Notes: a model not told the origin generated them from the letters alone. A stretch of 64,000 nucleotides of DNA from Brucella pseudogrignonensis (GCF_002252525.1 NZ_NNRM01000017.1:372001-436000); one strand, 5' to 3'. Numbered from the stretch's first letter, positions 52,865-62,780 are shown. Program-made: numbers and translations.

Positions 52865-53080
52865 TCAGTTGTCGTTCTCTTCCTCTTCTTCGATGGTTTT
52901 TCCCGGGATGACATAGCTTCCCGAAAGCCAACGATTGAGGTCGATGCTTTTGCACCGCGGTGAACAGAACGGATAAGAATCGCGAGACGAAGGCTTGCTG
53001 CACTCAGGGCAGGGACGAGTAGGCCGCAATGGCGTTACCCGTGCATCCGGTGCGGTGGATATGTCTTTCTTGTCACTCAT
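52865..53080 (-). CDS. yacG: Zinc-finger protein YacG, DNA gyrase inhibitor family
   Basis: This 71-residue protein has the four-cysteine zinc finger 'CPECSKPS' ... 'PFCSPRC' followed by '[14 protein letters not shown]', the YacG signature, and an acidic tail. In E. coli YacG binds GyrB and blocks gyrase. I start at ATG 53080; the frame back to 53134 lies inside the adjacent maf gene. It is nearly contiguous with maf and probably cotranscribed. Confidence 0.92.
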   Translation of the reverse strand: MSDKKDISTAPDARVTPLRPTRPCPECSKPSSRDSYPFCSPRCKSIDLNRWLSGSYVIPGKTIEEEEENDN

Positions 53081-53087
53081 GGGATTT

Positions 53088-53720
53088 TCAGACCTTGCCG
53101 CTTTCCCAATTAGCATAAACCGGATAGTCACCATCGGCCAGCAGGCTTACAGTTTCCTGCAATGGCAGGCCCACCACATTGGTATAGGAGCCAACCAGCT
53201 TGACCACGAAACTGCCCGCAAGGCCTTGGATGGCATAGCCACCAGCCTTGCCGCGCCACTCACCGGAAGCGAGATAGGCGTCAATCTGTTTGCGTGACAG
53301 GCGCTCGAAACGCAAACGCGTTTCAACGAGCGTCTGGCGCAGATTGCCATTGGGAAGAACAAGGCAGACACCGGTGAAAACCTTATGCATACGCCCCGAC
53401 AGAAGACGCAGGCATTCCCGCGCTTCCTCTGTGATTTCTGCCTTAGGCAGAACCCGTCGTCCAACGGCAACAACCGTGTCAGCCGCCAGAACAAAAGCAC
53501 CGGAATAATTCTCGTCGCTCTTGAGTTGTTCCTGGGCGGCCTTTGCCTTTTCACGCGCAAGACGACGCGCGAGCGAACGCGGATGTTCCGCGCGCTCAGG
53601 CGTTTCATCAATATCAGCTGGCTGAATATGATCAGGCTCGATACCAACTTGCCCCAGAAGCTCGATCCTGCGGGGAGAGCCGGAGGCAAGAACCAGCTTA
53701 TGTTGCGCGTTCATAGACAC
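53088..53720 (-). CDS. maf: Maf-like nucleotide pyrophosphatase
   Basis: This 210-residue protein has the Maf opening '[15 protein letters not shown]' and the substrate-site '[19 protein letters not shown]' (all major pyrophosphatase residues visible), plus '[28 protein letters not shown]'. The family hydrolyses non-canonical nucleoside triphosphates. AGGAAAACTG places GTG at 53720 at a good distance, while ATG at 53714 is six bases further; the GTG is preferred. It lies between infA and yacG. Confidence 0.92.
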   Translation of the reverse strand: MSMNAQHKLVLASGSPRRIELLGQVGIEPDHIQPADIDETPERAEHPRSLARRLAREKAKAAQEQLKSDENYSGAFVLAADTVVAVGRRVLPKAEITEEARECLRLLSGRMHKVFTGVCLVLPNGNLRQTLVETRLRFERLSRKQIDAYLASGEWRGKAGGYAIQGLAGSFVVKLVGSYTNVVGLPLQETVSLLADGDYPVYANWESGKV

Positions 53721-53747
53721 CAGTTTTCCTGAAAAGCGAGATGAGGC

Positions 53748-53966
53748 TTACTTGAAGCGATAGGTGATACGGCCTTTGGTCAGGTCGTAAGGGGTCATTT
53801 CGACCAGAACCTTGTCGCCAGCGAGAACACGGATGCGGTTCTTGCGCATACGACCAGCAGTGTGGGCGATGATTTCATGGTCGTTTTCGAGCTTTACGCG
53901 GAACATTGCATTTGGCAGTAGTTCCGTAACAACGCCTGGAAACTCTAGGACTTCTTCTTTCGGCAT
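53748..53966 (-). CDS. infA: Translation initiation factor IF-1
   Basis: This 72-residue OB-fold protein has '[20 protein letters not shown]' and '[17 protein letters not shown]', typical of IF-1. It is the exact family length. It assists start-site selection on the 30S subunit. It comes before maf and yacG in the same direction. Confidence 0.98.
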   Translation of the reverse strand: MPKEEVLEFPGVVTELLPNAMFRVKLENDHEIIAHTAGRMRKNRIRVLAGDKVLVEMTPYDLTKGRITYRFK

Positions 53967-54089
53967 ACGATACCTATTTCTTTCTACGATAAATTGACCC
54001 GAAACCGGGCCATAGCTTTAAATTTGGCCGGAACCTATATGATTAGACGGCATTTGTGAACAACGGAATTGGATTAGGCTTACGGGCTG

Positions 54090-54560
54090 TTAATTCGGGG
54101 CTAATCGCTGGGTAATTTGCTGTTTTAACCGATCCCGAACATCCCGATAGGCATTCATTATTTGCTCGCGGCTGCCGGTAACAAGAGTCGGATCCGGCGT
54201 AGGCCAATATTCCACATCGACCGAAAAACCACGCATTCGTTCAAGCACAGTGTGATGGGCCAGCGGCGTGAGTGTAATGATCAGATCGAAATAGCCATCC
54301 GCCAGTTCTTCCAGCCCACGCGGTTGCCGATCATCCAGCGACAGTCCTTCTTCAACGAGAACCGCATCGACAAAGGGATCGCGCTCGCCGCGTTGCACGC
54401 CCGCAGAGGCTATATACATATTGGGTGGCAACAGCTTTCTTGCAAGAAGCTCGGCAATTGGTGAGCGGATCGCGTTCTTGCCGCAGACGAAAAGTACGGA
54501 AGTTGGCCGTTTCTCGACCTCTGTTTCTTCCGGTGTGGCGGTCTCGTCCTCAACACGCAT
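54090..54560 (-). CDS. Low molecular weight phosphatase-family protein
   Basis: This 156-residue protein has the Cys-X5-Arg active-site loop 'VCGKNAIRS' (C26, R32) and 'PDPTLV' with the usual acid aspartate, as in LMW tyrosine phosphatases and arsenate reductases. It has an N-terminal acidic extension of about 20 residues. It starts 6 bases after the UPF0262 gene, so it belongs to the hisD transcript. Phosphatase activity is a family inference, and the substrate is unknown. Confidence 0.88.
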   Translation of the reverse strand: MRVEDETATPEETEVEKRPTSVLFVCGKNAIRSPIAELLARKLLPPNMYIASAGVQRGERDPFVDAVLVEEGLSLDDRQPRGLEELADGYFDLIITLTPLAHHTVLERMRGFSVDVEYWPTPDPTLVTGSREQIMNAYRDVRDRLKQQITQRLAPN

Positions 54561-54566
54561 TAAGGA

Positions 54567-55049
54567 TCAGCCCCGCCAGTGCAACACGCAGACGAGCGTG
54601 AAAAGCCGCCGAGCGGTTGTAAAATCGACTTCGATCTTGCCGTTCAGTCGTGTTTGCAGAACTTGTGACCCTTCATTGTGCAAGCCACGCCGACCCATAT
54701 CGATGGCTTCAATCTTGCTTGGGGTCGCTGAACGGATCGCTTCATAATAGCTTTCGCAAACCATGAAATAATCACGTACCACGCGGCGAAGTGGCGTCAG
54801 CGATAGAATATGAGTCGCAACCACATCACCACTTTCCCGCATGATGGAAAAAATCAGGCGCGATTCCATCAAGGAGAGTTTTAGTTTGTATGGTCCGCCC
54901 ACATCGTCTCCGACCGGATAGAATGCGTTTTCTTCAACCAGATCGAAAATCGCGACCGCGCGTTCATGCTCGACATCAGGCGTCGAGCGGCCGATGGATT
55001 CATCCAGCTCGATGTCGATCAATCGGGCATTAGGAACGCCGGCGGTCAT
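54567..55049 (-). CDS. UPF0262 family protein
   Basis: This 160-residue protein is of the alphaproteobacterial UPF0262 family, next to hisD and a phosphatase as in related genomes. '[28 protein letters not shown]' and '[25 protein letters not shown]' are characteristic. There is no signal peptide. It starts 6 bases after the hisD stop codon. Its function is unknown. Confidence 0.9.
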   Translation of the reverse strand: MTAGVPNARLIDIELDESIGRSTPDVEHERAVAIFDLVEENAFYPVGDDVGGPYKLKLSLMESRLIFSIMRESGDVVATHILSLTPLRRVVRDYFMVCESYYEAIRSATPSKIEAIDMGRRGLHNEGSQVLQTRLNGKIEVDFTTARRLFTLVCVLHWRG

Positions 55050-55055
55050 GATCCC

Positions 55056-56348
55056 TCATAGATTGAGCCGGATGGCGACGGATTGCGCGTGGGCATCAAG
55101 GCCTTCTGCGCGGGCGATTTCAATGGCTGCAGGTCCGAGCGCGCGCAGCTGGTCGGGGCCGAGCTTCAGAAGCGACGTGCGCTTCATGTAATCCAGAACC
55201 GAGAGGCCGGACGAGAATCGCGCTGAACGTGCCGTTGGCAGAACGTGGTTGCAGCCGCCGACATAATCGCCGATCACTTCCGGCGTATAGGCTCCGATAA
55301 ACACTGAACCAGCATTGCGGATTTTCGGCAAAAGCGCTTCCGGATCGGCGGTAGCGATTTCCAGATGCTCGGCAGCAATGCGGTTGGCCAGTGGAATGGC
55401 CGCTTCAAAATCATCAACCAGAATAACCGCGCCAAAATCGCGCCAGCTTGCGGCCGCTGTTTCAGCGCGCGGCAAGGTTTTGAGCTGGCTTTCGACAGCT
55501 TCTTCGACAGCTTTTGCGAAAGGCTCGTCATTAGTCATCAGGATCGACTGCGCGGCCGTGTCATGTTCTGCCTGCGCAAGAATGTCCGCGGCCAGCCAGT
55601 CTGGATTGTTGTCCTTGTCGGCAATCACCAGCACTTCCGAAGGTCCGGCGATCATGTCGATGCCGACCGTGCCAAAAACAATGCGTTTGGCGGCTGCAAC
55701 ATATGCATTGCCCGGGCCGACGATTTTCGCAACCGGCGCAATCGTTTCTGTACCATAGGCCAAAGCTGCGACAGCCTGCGCGCCGCCTACACGATAGATT
55801 TCTGAAACACCGGCAAGACGCGCAGCAACCAGAACCAGCGGGTTCAGCTTGCCATCGGGCGAGGGGACAACCATCACGATGCGCTCGCAACCGGCAACCT
55901 TCGCAGGCACAGCATTCATTAGCACTGAGCTTGGGTAGCTTGCGGTGCCGCCTGGCACATAAAGGCCGACAGCTTCAATCGCCGTCCAGCGTGAACCGAG
56001 TTCAACGCCGAGCGCATCGGTGTAGCGGTCATCTTTCGGCAATTGCCGCGCATGATGTTTTTCAATGCGCTCATGAGCGAGCTTCAGCGCTTCAATGGTC
56101 GAAGCTGGCGCCTCATCGAAAGCCGCATCAATTTCAGCTTCCGTCACACGGATGCCGGTCTTGTTCAGATCAATACGGTCGAAACGCAGGGAATATTCAA
56201 TGAGTGCGGAATCGCCTTCACGGCGCACACGATCGACGATTTCGCGGGCAGCACGATCCACATCTTCAGAAACTTCGCGCTTGCCCGCAAGGAGAGCTGC
56301 AAAGTTATTTTCAAAATCGGCATCGGCTTGTCTGAGCGTCGTAACCAC
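55056..56348 (-). CDS. hisD: Histidinol dehydrogenase
   Basis: This 430-residue enzyme does the last two oxidations to histidine. 'GLYVPGGTASYPSSVLMNAVPAKVAGC', 'IDMIAGPSEVLVIAD' and 'AQAEHDTAAQSILMT' with the zinc Glu/His positions, and 'YVGGCNHVLPTA' are hallmarks. The length is normal. The other his genes are elsewhere. It leads a compact minus-strand run with UPF0262 and the phosphatase gene. Confidence 0.97.
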   Translation of the reverse strand: MVTTLRQADADFENNFAALLAGKREVSEDVDRAAREIVDRVRREGDSALIEYSLRFDRIDLNKTGIRVTEAEIDAAFDEAPASTIEALKLAHERIEKHHARQLPKDDRYTDALGVELGSRWTAIEAVGLYVPGGTASYPSSVLMNAVPAKVAGCERIVMVVPSPDGKLNPLVLVAARLAGVSEIYRVGGAQAVAALAYGTETIAPVAKIVGPGNAYVAAAKRIVFGTVGIDMIAGPSEVLVIADKDNNPDWLAADILAQAEHDTAAQSILMTNDEPFAKAVEEAVESQLKTLPRAETAAASWRDFGAVILVDDFEAAIPLANRIAAEHLEIATADPEALLPKIRNAGSVFIGAYTPEVIGDYVGGCNHVLPTARSARFSSGLSVLDYMKRTSLLKLGPDQLRALGPAAIEIARAEGLDAHAQSVAIRLNL

Positions 56349-56416
56349 GCTGGTATTCCTTTAATTTTCAGTCTGGGCGGTGCCCATCAGGTATGTGAAG
56401 CGGTTTTGAGCAGCAA

Positions 56417-56857
56417 TCAGGCGTCATGTCGCGGCAGGGAATTTGTTTCCCATGCAGGCCCCAGATCCGTTAGCTGCGCTTCAATGCATTCTACATCCAG
56501 ACGGATAGCCCCATTTGCCGAGAAAGTCAGTTCCAATGTTCCGGCAGGTGCTTCGCCGGGAACAAAGCGAATGGCGAGCAGCGAAAGCACTTCTTCCGTT
56601 TTCTGCCGGTCGATGCCGCTGCCTTTGACTGCGGTTACGCGATTGAAATGCAAAGTGGTGCGGCGACGCTGATATTGCGGCTTGCGGAACAGTTTGGGCT
56701 TCGATTCTTCCCACGCAAAGCGATTGGCGGTGAGAACGAAGCGCTTATCCGCTGCCAGATACTGCAGGTCTGATACTTTCAGGACTGCATCTTGAAGATG
56801 GGCGGATAAGACCTGCAAATCTTCTTCATCCAGCGCCACAAGCTTCAACATTTCCAT
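56417..56857 (-). CDS. DUF2948 family protein
   Basis: This 146-residue cytoplasmic protein has 'LVALDEEDLQVLSAHLQDAVLKVSDL' and 'RRRTTLHFNRVTAVKGSGID', typical of DUF2948, a family usually found beside hisD and murA in this group. Its function is unknown. The gap to hisD (68 bases) contains a small piece of the dispersed repeat (GTGAAGCGGTTTTGAG). Confidence 0.88.
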   Translation of the reverse strand: MEMLKLVALDEEDLQVLSAHLQDAVLKVSDLQYLAADKRFVLTANRFAWEESKPKLFRKPQYQRRRTTLHFNRVTAVKGSGIDRQKTEEVLSLLAIRFVPGEAPAGTLELTFSANGAIRLDVECIEAQLTDLGPAWETNSLPRHDA

Positions 56858-56969
56858 ATCTGTTATCGTTCCCTGCTATTTTCAGATGACGTGTCAGCAA
56901 CTTTACATGCCAGCACAAAAAAATCGACAGGCTTTTCAGCCTGTTGATTAATAAGCCCGGAATGAAAGA

Positions 56970-57001
56970 AAAGCCGGAATGCTTTTGGCAATTCCGGCTT
57001 T
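56970..57001 (-). terminator. Terminator downstream of murA
   Basis: AAGCCGGAAT (56971-56980) and ATTCCGGCTT (56991-57000) form a 10-bp stem. Read on the minus strand it is followed by TTCTTTC, as expected for murA transcripts ending beyond the composite repeat. Confidence 0.75.
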
Positions 57002-57011
57002 CGGCTCTTCA

Positions 57012-57112
57012 GAGCGGTTCCAGTTGATATTGAATCGTTGGAACCGCTCAATTTTTTTGTTTTTACGCATTATCCTTACGCAAAACCGCTTCGCACTTTT
57101 GCTGGAAATGCT
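57012..57112 (-). repeat. 100-bp composite repeat, copy B
   Basis: This copy is the reverse complement of 10701-10800 with roughly ten differences. It abuts the murA stop codon (57113) without a spacer base. It includes the GAGCGGTTCC ... GGAACCGCTC inverted repeat. Confidence 0.85.
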
Positions 57113-58405
57113 TTAACCGCTGATGCGCTCGACATTCGCGCCGCAGCGCGAGAGCTTTTCTTCCAGGCGCTCAAAGCCGCGATCAAGGTGATAGACGCGG
57201 TTGACGATGGTTTCGCCTTCGGCAGCAAGACCCGCGATAACAAGCGAAACAGATGCACGCAGATCGGTAGCCATAACCTGTGCGCCCTTGAGGCGTTCCA
57301 CGCCTTCAACAGTTGCAGTCTGGCCGGAAAGCGAAATCTTCGCACCAAGACGTGCCAGTTCCTGAACATGCATGAAACGGTTTTCGAAAATCGTTTCAGT
57401 AATGCGCGAGGTGCCCTTTGCTTTTGTCATCAGCCCCATGAACTGAGCCTGAAGATCGGTCGGGAAGCCAGGGAATGGATCGGTGGTCACATCAACCGGT
57501 TGAATGCCGTGGCCATTACGAACAACACGCAGACCGCTATTGGTTTCGGTGATTTCGGCACCGGCCTGACGCAGCGTGTCGAGTGCTGCGGTCAACTGGC
57601 TTGCTTCTGCACCTTCGAGCAGCACATCGCCGCCGGTCATCGCAACAACCATGGCATAGGTGCCGGTTTCGATACGGTCAGGAATGACGCGAACGCGTGC
57701 GCCAGAAAGGCTGGTCACGCCCTGAACATGGATCGTTTCGGTGCCTGCACCGGTGATTTTTGCACCCATTGCGTTGAGGCAGTCGGCCAGATTGACCACT
57801 TCCGGTTCGCGCGCAGGATTTTCAATAATCGTTTCGCCCTTGGCAAGCACGGCTGCCATCAGCATGACGTGGGTTGCGCCGACCGAAACCTTCGGGAAGC
57901 GATAGCGTGCGCCGATAAGGCCGCCCTGTGGCGCGCGCGCCTTGGCATAACCATTTTCGATGTCGATCTGAGCACCGAGCGCCTGAAGGCACTCAAGAAG
58001 GAGGTCAACCGGACGCGTGCCGATGGCGCAACCGCCTGGCAGAGAAACGGTTGCTTCGCCCATACGCGCCAGAAGTGGCCCGATGACCCAGAAGCTCGCG
58101 CGCATCTTGGAAACCAGCTCATAAGGAGCAACGGTATCGACAATATTGCGGGCTGTGAAATGGATGGTGCGCGAGTAGGCGCCGTTCTGATGTTCACGGC
58201 GGCCGTTTACCGAATAATCGACGCCGTGATTGGAAAGAATGCGGATCAGCTGCTCGACATCGGCGAGGTGCGGCACGTTTTCAAGCGTCAGCGTATCGTC
58301 GGTGAGGAGGGAGGCGATCATCAGAGGCAGCGCTGCATTTTTCGCGCCAGAGATAGGAATGACGCCATTGAGCTTGTTGCCGCCGACGATTTTGATGCGA
58401 TCCAT
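57113..58405 (-). CDS. murA: UDP-N-acetylglucosamine 1-carboxyvinyltransferase
   Basis: This 430-residue enzyme does the first committed step of peptidoglycan synthesis. '[21 protein letters not shown]' is the start motif, '[17 protein letters not shown]' carries the reactive cysteine that is the target of fosfomycin, and '[23 protein letters not shown]' is the late active-site stretch. The length and all key motifs are normal. A small conserved gene lies upstream at 58664. Confidence 0.97.
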   Translation of the reverse strand: MDRIKIVGGNKLNGVIPISGAKNAALPLMIASLLTDDTLTLENVPHLADVEQLIRILSNHGVDYSVNGRREHQNGAYSRTIHFTARNIVDTVAPYELVSKMRASFWVIGPLLARMGEATVSLPGGCAIGTRPVDLLLECLQALGAQIDIENGYAKARAPQGGLIGARYRFPKVSVGATHVMLMAAVLAKGETIIENPAREPEVVNLADCLNAMGAKITGAGTETIHVQGVTSLSGARVRVIPDRIETGTYAMVVAMTGGDVLLEGAEASQLTAALDTLRQAGAEITETNSGLRVVRNGHGIQPVDVTTDPFPGFPTDLQAQFMGLMTKAKGTSRITETIFENRFMHVQELARLGAKISLSGQTATVEGVERLKGAQVMATDLRASVSLVIAGLAAEGETIVNRVYHLDRGFERLEEKLSRCGANVERISG

Positions 58406-58663
58406 GCTGTTTCACCTTTTGGGCCGAAGCTATTGCCCGGCAATCGATATTTGCAAGTGCCGCGACTCTGAGGCCCGCGGTGCTGCTGTATGAAATGACT
58501 GTTCTTACGGCGGAATTACGTCGGTCACGAATCATAGTCGTACGGCAACGCCAGCAAGATTGAATTGCGCTTTTACCGCAGCTGCTCCCTATCTTCAAGG
58601 AAGGCTTTGCCGGCTGCGTTTTCGTTCCGCCTGATATGTTATTCCGGAAAATTGAATCGCACG

Positions 58664-58843
58664 TTAATCGGTGTCGTCTTTGCCAGCGGTAATACCGGTG
58701 TTGCGTTCATCGGCATCGCCGGAACGACGCGAACGGGTTTGCGCTTTGCGACGCATCAGATTCGCCCGAAGCTCCTCTGCAAGCCGCTTTTTGCGCCTGT
58801 CCGCCTGATTTTTCTTCTCGTCGTGGGTGTTATCTTCGCTCAT
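58664..58843 (-). CDS. Small highly charged protein upstream of murA
   Basis: A 59-residue frame starts at ATG 58843 and reads 'MSEDNTHDEKKNQADRRKKR' followed by 'LAEELRANLMRRKAQTR', then an acidic Gly/Asp tail. Its amphipathic, basic centre and third-codon pattern match real genes of this genome. Small proteins of this make-up commonly precede murA in this bacterial group. No ribosome site is obvious, and there is no signal peptide or cysteine. Function is unknown. Confidence 0.7.
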   Translation of the reverse strand: MSEDNTHDEKKNQADRRKKRLAEELRANLMRRKAQTRSRRSGDADERNTGITAGKDDTD

Positions 58844-58991
58844 GAGGGGTGTTTACTACGGCAAAATGCGCGGGAAAAGCGCCTTCTGTGGCGGTTGACA
58901 GGGGATTTCCACATTATGTGAAAATAATTGCGATTAGTTGCTTGCGATTTGCGTAATGATGTGTCAGAAGTCCGCCGCGTTCAAGAGAATG

Positions 58992-59065
58992 CTGCGGTAG
59001 CTCAGTGGTAGAGCACTCCATTGGTAATGGAGAGGTCGAGAGTTCAATCCTCTCTCGCAGCACCA
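58992..59065 (+). tRNA. tRNA-Thr(GGT)
   Basis: The sequence begins GCTGCGGTAGCTCAGTGGTA, has anticodon loop TTGGTAA (GGT) in a CTCCA/TGGAG stem, the T arm GTTCAATCC, and an encoded CCA. All arms pair. Confidence 0.98.
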
Positions 59066-59329
59066 GTCTTCTTCCCAAAGTGGGAACAAAAACGCGTCTC
59101 CCCACACACAAAAATCAAACTAAAACTTGACGTCTGATGCGTTCATTCGCGCATTGCTGCAAACGCATTCGAGCGCGTTACACACGAACTTTCTCGCGCA
59201 AAGAACTGCGGCATCTCAAATGTCGGGATGTTTTAGGATAAGCGGACCAAAACCGCAAATCATTGAAATTAAACAGAAAGCCTGTTGGCTAACTGTTACA
59301 ATTTCTATCTTATTTTCTTTGAAGAAGAA

Positions 59330-59406
59330 TGGCGCACCCGAAAGGATTCGAACCTCTGACCCCCAGATTCGTAGTCTGGTGCTCTATCCAGCTGAGCTAC
59401 GGGTGC
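59330..59406 (-). tRNA. tRNA-Arg(ACG)
   Basis: On the minus strand it starts GCACCCGTAGCTCAGCTGGA, with anticodon loop CTACGAA (ACG) in a CCAGA/TCTGG stem, GTTCGAATC in the T arm and an encoded CCA. It points towards tRNA-Thr, with 264 empty bases between. Confidence 0.98.
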
Positions 59407-59513
59407 TTGCCTGTGCCGCGTCTGCTGCGGCGATGGGCGGTTGATAATCGGACAGATTGCTAAATGCAAGCGTCTTCTGAGAAAAAAATGAAGTTCTGTG
59501 AAGTTTTCTTGTC

Positions 59514-59536
59514 AAAGCCCGGATTTCCGGGCTTTT
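59514..59536. terminator. Hairpin between tRNA-Arg and histidine kinase genes
   Basis: AAAGCCCGG (59514-59522) and CCGGGCTTT (59527-59535) form a 9-bp stem with loop ATTT; TTTTCC follows on the plus strand. It lies beyond the histidine kinase stop on the minus strand. Confidence 0.6.
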
Positions 59537-59676
59537 CCTCTGTGTATTAGAGCGTGGAAAACTAACTCATAGCGGGAAAAGCCTGCGCTGCACTCGTATG
59601 AAGGCAGTCATGGGCAGGAATCACATGCTGCAACATTCTGATTTCACGCACATTTTTTTGGCTGCGCTGTAAAAAA

Positions 59677-61245
59677 TCAGGCGACTTCGCTCTCAGATCG
59701 ACTGCTTCGTCTGTCATTCCAGTTTGGAAGGTCGGGAAGGCGAATCTCGAAATGTGCACCGATCGGACGATCTTCGCGCAATTCGATCGTGCCACCATGC
59801 GCACGAACCAGTTCCTGCGCGATTGCCAGGCCAAGCCCCGTACCGTCGCTGCGTGTTGAGCCCTTGAAGGCGGTAAAGAGATTGTCGCGCGCCTTTTGCG
59901 GCAGGCCGGGGCCGGTATCTTCCACGCCGATGATTGTCGTGGTTCCGATTCTGCCTGCAGAAAGGGTGAGGCGCTTTACGGTGGACACATCGCTGCGCTG
60001 ATCGCGCTCCATTGCCTGCACCGAATTCCGGCACAGATTATGCAGCACACGGAAGAGCTGCTCGGAATCGACATTCAGTTCGAAATCACCCGGAATGAGG
60101 TTTTCGAACTCGATGCCGCTCTCCTTGTTGAGATTAAGTGTTTCCTGCACATCGAGAATGACCGTGGCAAGCTGCACGCGGCGCGGCGCAGGCGGTGCTT
60201 CCTGCGAGCGGCCATAGGCCATCACGCTCTCTGAATAGTTGATGGCGCGGCTCAGCGTGTGAATGAGCTTCGGCGCAAAGCGCTGAACCATGGGGTCTCT
60301 GGTATCAGCAAGACGGTCCGACATGAGCTGTGCGGAGGCCAGAATATTGCGCATGTCATGATTGATCTTGGAAACAGCGAGACCGAGATCGGCCAGATGT
60401 TTCTGCTCTTTCAGGGTACGCTGCAGATCACTTTGAATATGCGCGATCTGCCTTTGTGCAATGCCGAACTCATCCTTGCGGTTTTCGGGCACAAGGATTC
60501 GCGTCGGATTGTCAGGCGCGGATGCAAAATCGATCATATTGCGATGCATCAGACGGACGGGACGCAGCAGCATCTCATGGATGATGAGATAGATGAGGCT
60601 TGCGGCAATGACCGAGATAAGAAGCGAGATGATTGCAACATTGGTTGCATAGCTCAGCATGGCATGGCGAAGCGGCGCATCGGAAGTGACGATTTCGATG
60701 ATACGTCCCGGATTGGCGGATGGCGGGTTTGAGCCATATATGCGCAAAGTGCGATTACCACCGTTAAAGAGCGTTCCAAACGCGTCCCAGATTGCTGCAG
60801 CTTCACTTATATTATTGAGATCGACCACCTGATCGATATTGCCGGGCATTTCACTCATTGCCAGAAGATGCGATGCGCCCGCTTCACGCAAAGCAATTGC
60901 CTTGGTGCCGGTCGCAAGCAGCACCTTATCCTGCACTTCGCGCGGAATATTGATGTTGCCGCTTGCAATCAGCACTTCGCTGACAGCATCCACTGTATCA
61001 AGGCGCGAACTCATCCAGCGTACGCGCATATTCGCGATGGATGGAACAAAGATCAGCACTTCTGCAATGAGAACGGCAAGTGCGGTGAGAATGAGAAGCT
61101 TGCTCGAAAGCCGGTTACGCCAGCGCAGACGCGTAAAATGGATCGGTGAGGTCTTGTCATCCTGTGGTGAAGCCATAGTTGGTGAATGTGTGGCCGCATC
61201 CGCGACGACACCAGCCGTATCCATGGTCTTTTCAACAGCCGCCAT
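59677..61245 (-). CDS. Membrane sensor histidine kinase
   Basis: This 522-residue kinase has two membrane segments (about residues 48-70 and 200-225) around a periplasmic sensor region, a HAMP-like linker, and a kinase core. The phospho-acceptor box is 'VSKINHDMRNILASAQLMSDRL'; note the HDMRN form rather than HELRT. The ATPase domain has 'LCRNSVQAM' (N box), 'DTGPGLP' (G1), 'FKGSTRSDGTGLGLAIA' (G2). All catalytic elements are intact. No response regulator gene is next to it, so its partner is coded elsewhere. Ligand unknown. Confidence 0.9.
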   Translation of the reverse strand: MAAVEKTMDTAGVVADAATHSPTMASPQDDKTSPIHFTRLRWRNRLSSKLLILTALAVLIAEVLIFVPSIANMRVRWMSSRLDTVDAVSEVLIASGNINIPREVQDKVLLATGTKAIALREAGASHLLAMSEMPGNIDQVVDLNNISEAAAIWDAFGTLFNGGNRTLRIYGSNPPSANPGRIIEIVTSDAPLRHAMLSYATNVAIISLLISVIAASLIYLIIHEMLLRPVRLMHRNMIDFASAPDNPTRILVPENRKDEFGIAQRQIAHIQSDLQRTLKEQKHLADLGLAVSKINHDMRNILASAQLMSDRLADTRDPMVQRFAPKLIHTLSRAINYSESVMAYGRSQEAPPAPRRVQLATVILDVQETLNLNKESGIEFENLIPGDFELNVDSEQLFRVLHNLCRNSVQAMERDQRSDVSTVKRLTLSAGRIGTTTIIGVEDTGPGLPQKARDNLFTAFKGSTRSDGTGLGLAIAQELVRAHGGTIELREDRPIGAHFEIRLPDLPNWNDRRSSRSESEVA

Positions 61246-61622
61246 ACGTTAAATCCAAATTGACAGGCTGTCTGGCTGCAATGCGGCCGTGCCCAATCTC
61301 AGTAAGCTCACACAATGCGATACATATAAATGTCGTCTTCTATATATGGAGGCGCAAGTTAATTCCAACGGCCTTTGTCTAAATTGATTGAAAGAAGTTG
61401 GCCGCAAGCATTACCGAAATTTAACTCGACGTGCTGAATCGGTCTGTGCAAACTCGCAAATGGGAAAATCCGTGACGCTTCGATTGTTGCAATTCCGATG
61501 CAACCTATTGGGGCGATCATTATTTTGATACTGTTTTCTGCATATCCTGCGCCCAACCTGAATATGAATGATTTGAATGAGAGGCGCGTTGCCTAAGCGA
61601 CAATGCCTTGCCGGAGAGTTGA
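61246..61622. other. Intergenic region between divergent kinase and efflux genes
   Basis: These 377 bases should hold both divergent promoters. I see a TTGCAATTCCGATGCAA near-dyad at 61487-61503, which could be an operator for the efflux genes. There is no convincing gene. Confidence 0.45.
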
Positions 61623-62771
61623 ATGAAGTCTTGGAAGCAGATTGTTCTGTGCCTGCTTATCATTATTGTCGCCGGTGGCGGCTGGTACATATATAAAAAC
61701 AAAGACTCTTCGACACAGACGGCTTCGGGTGAAGCCTCTGGGCAACAGAAGCATGGTGCGCAATCGGGTGGATCTTCCGGTCGTGCAGCTCCGCTGGTCG
61801 TGGTTGAGCCAGCAGGCGAAGAGACAATCAACAATCGTCTGACGGCCATCGGTTCAGCCCGCGCTCTCAGCACGGTTTCTGTCACACCTTATTCGAGCGG
61901 TTATATGAATGAGCTGCTCGTTAAGGCTGGCGATGCCATCAAGGCAGGCGATCCGATTGCGATCCTCGACAATGAGACCGAAACGATTGCAGTCAATAAA
62001 GCGCAGATCGCACTGAAAGATGCTGAAACCACCCGTCAGCGTATTGCACGGCTGCGCTCCACAAATACCGCAACCGTCGTGCAGGAAGTTGAAGCCGATC
62101 TGGCCCTGTCCAATGCCAAGCTCGCTCTTGATGATGCGCAGCTTGCGTTGAGCCGCCGTACCGTGCGCGCGCCAATTACCGGTATTGTCGGTATTCTACC
62201 GGTAAACGCTGGAAACTATGTCACTGCACAGACATCCATTGCCCGAATTGATGACCGCTCCAAAGTGCTGATCGACATCTGGGTGCCTGAACGTTTTGCT
62301 CCGCAAATCAAGGTCGGCCAGCCGCTTACTGCAGAATCTACCGCTTTTCCGGGCGTAACGGATAAGGGCGAAATCAACGCCGTGGACAACATGCTTGATG
62401 AGGCAAGCCGTACGCTGCATGTGCGCGCCGAAATCAACAATGAGCAGGACCGCTTGCGTGCGGGCATGTCATTCTCGGTCACAGTTCTTTTCCCGGGCAA
62501 CAGTTATCCTTCTGTTGATCCGCTGGCCATTCAGTGGGGCGCAGATGGATCTTATGTCTGGCGCGTTGAAGAAGGTGTTGCAAAGAAAGTATCCGCGCGC
62601 ATCGTGCAGCGTAACTCGACCAATATCCTGATCGATGGCGCCGTTAAAGAAGGCGACATGATCGTTACGCAGGGCGTGCAAACCGTACGCGATGATGCGC
62701 CGGTGCGTCTGCAGGACGAGCAGGGGACAGCCCGCATTGATCCCGCCGCCAAAAGCCGCGTTGCAGGGTGA
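61623..62771 (+). CDS. RND efflux periplasmic adaptor (membrane fusion protein)
   Basis: This 382-residue HlyD/AcrA-type protein has a single N-terminal hydrophobic segment ('IVLCLLIIIVAGGGWYIY'), a low-complexity Gln/Ser/Gly linker, a lipoyl half-motif 'VKAGDAIKAGDPIAILD', an alpha-helical hairpin (about residues 125-170), and 'RAPITGIVGILPVNAGNYV' for the second lipoyl half. It bridges the inner-membrane pump to an outer-membrane channel. The pump gene begins 9 bases later, and no TolC-type gene is in view. Confidence 0.92.
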   Translation: MKSWKQIVLCLLIIIVAGGGWYIYKNKDSSTQTASGEASGQQKHGAQSGGSSGRAAPLVVVEPAGEETINNRLTAIGSARALSTVSVTPYSSGYMNELLVKAGDAIKAGDPIAILDNETETIAVNKAQIALKDAETTRQRIARLRSTNTATVVQEVEADLALSNAKLALDDAQLALSRRTVRAPITGIVGILPVNAGNYVTAQTSIARIDDRSKVLIDIWVPERFAPQIKVGQPLTAESTAFPGVTDKGEINAVDNMLDEASRTLHVRAEINNEQDRLRAGMSFSVTVLFPGNSYPSVDPLAIQWGADGSYVWRVEEGVAKKVSARIVQRNSTNILIDGAVKEGDMIVTQGVQTVRDDAPVRLQDEQGTARIDPAAKSRVAG

Positions 62772-62780
62772 GGATAAAGC

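Noticed and set aside
57038-58471. 477-residue plus-strand frame opposite murA
   Set aside because: It is antisense to an unmistakable MurA with all motifs and has no family features of its own.
58914-59111. 65-residue minus-strand frame over the tRNA-Thr gene
   Set aside because: 'RIELSTSPLPMECSTTELPQ' is antisense of tRNA-Thr and not a real protein.
59127-59444. 105-residue plus-strand frame over the tRNA-Arg gene
   Set aside because: Its '[21 protein letters not shown]' stretch is the well-known antisense translation of tRNA-Arg; the rest is AT-rich spacer.
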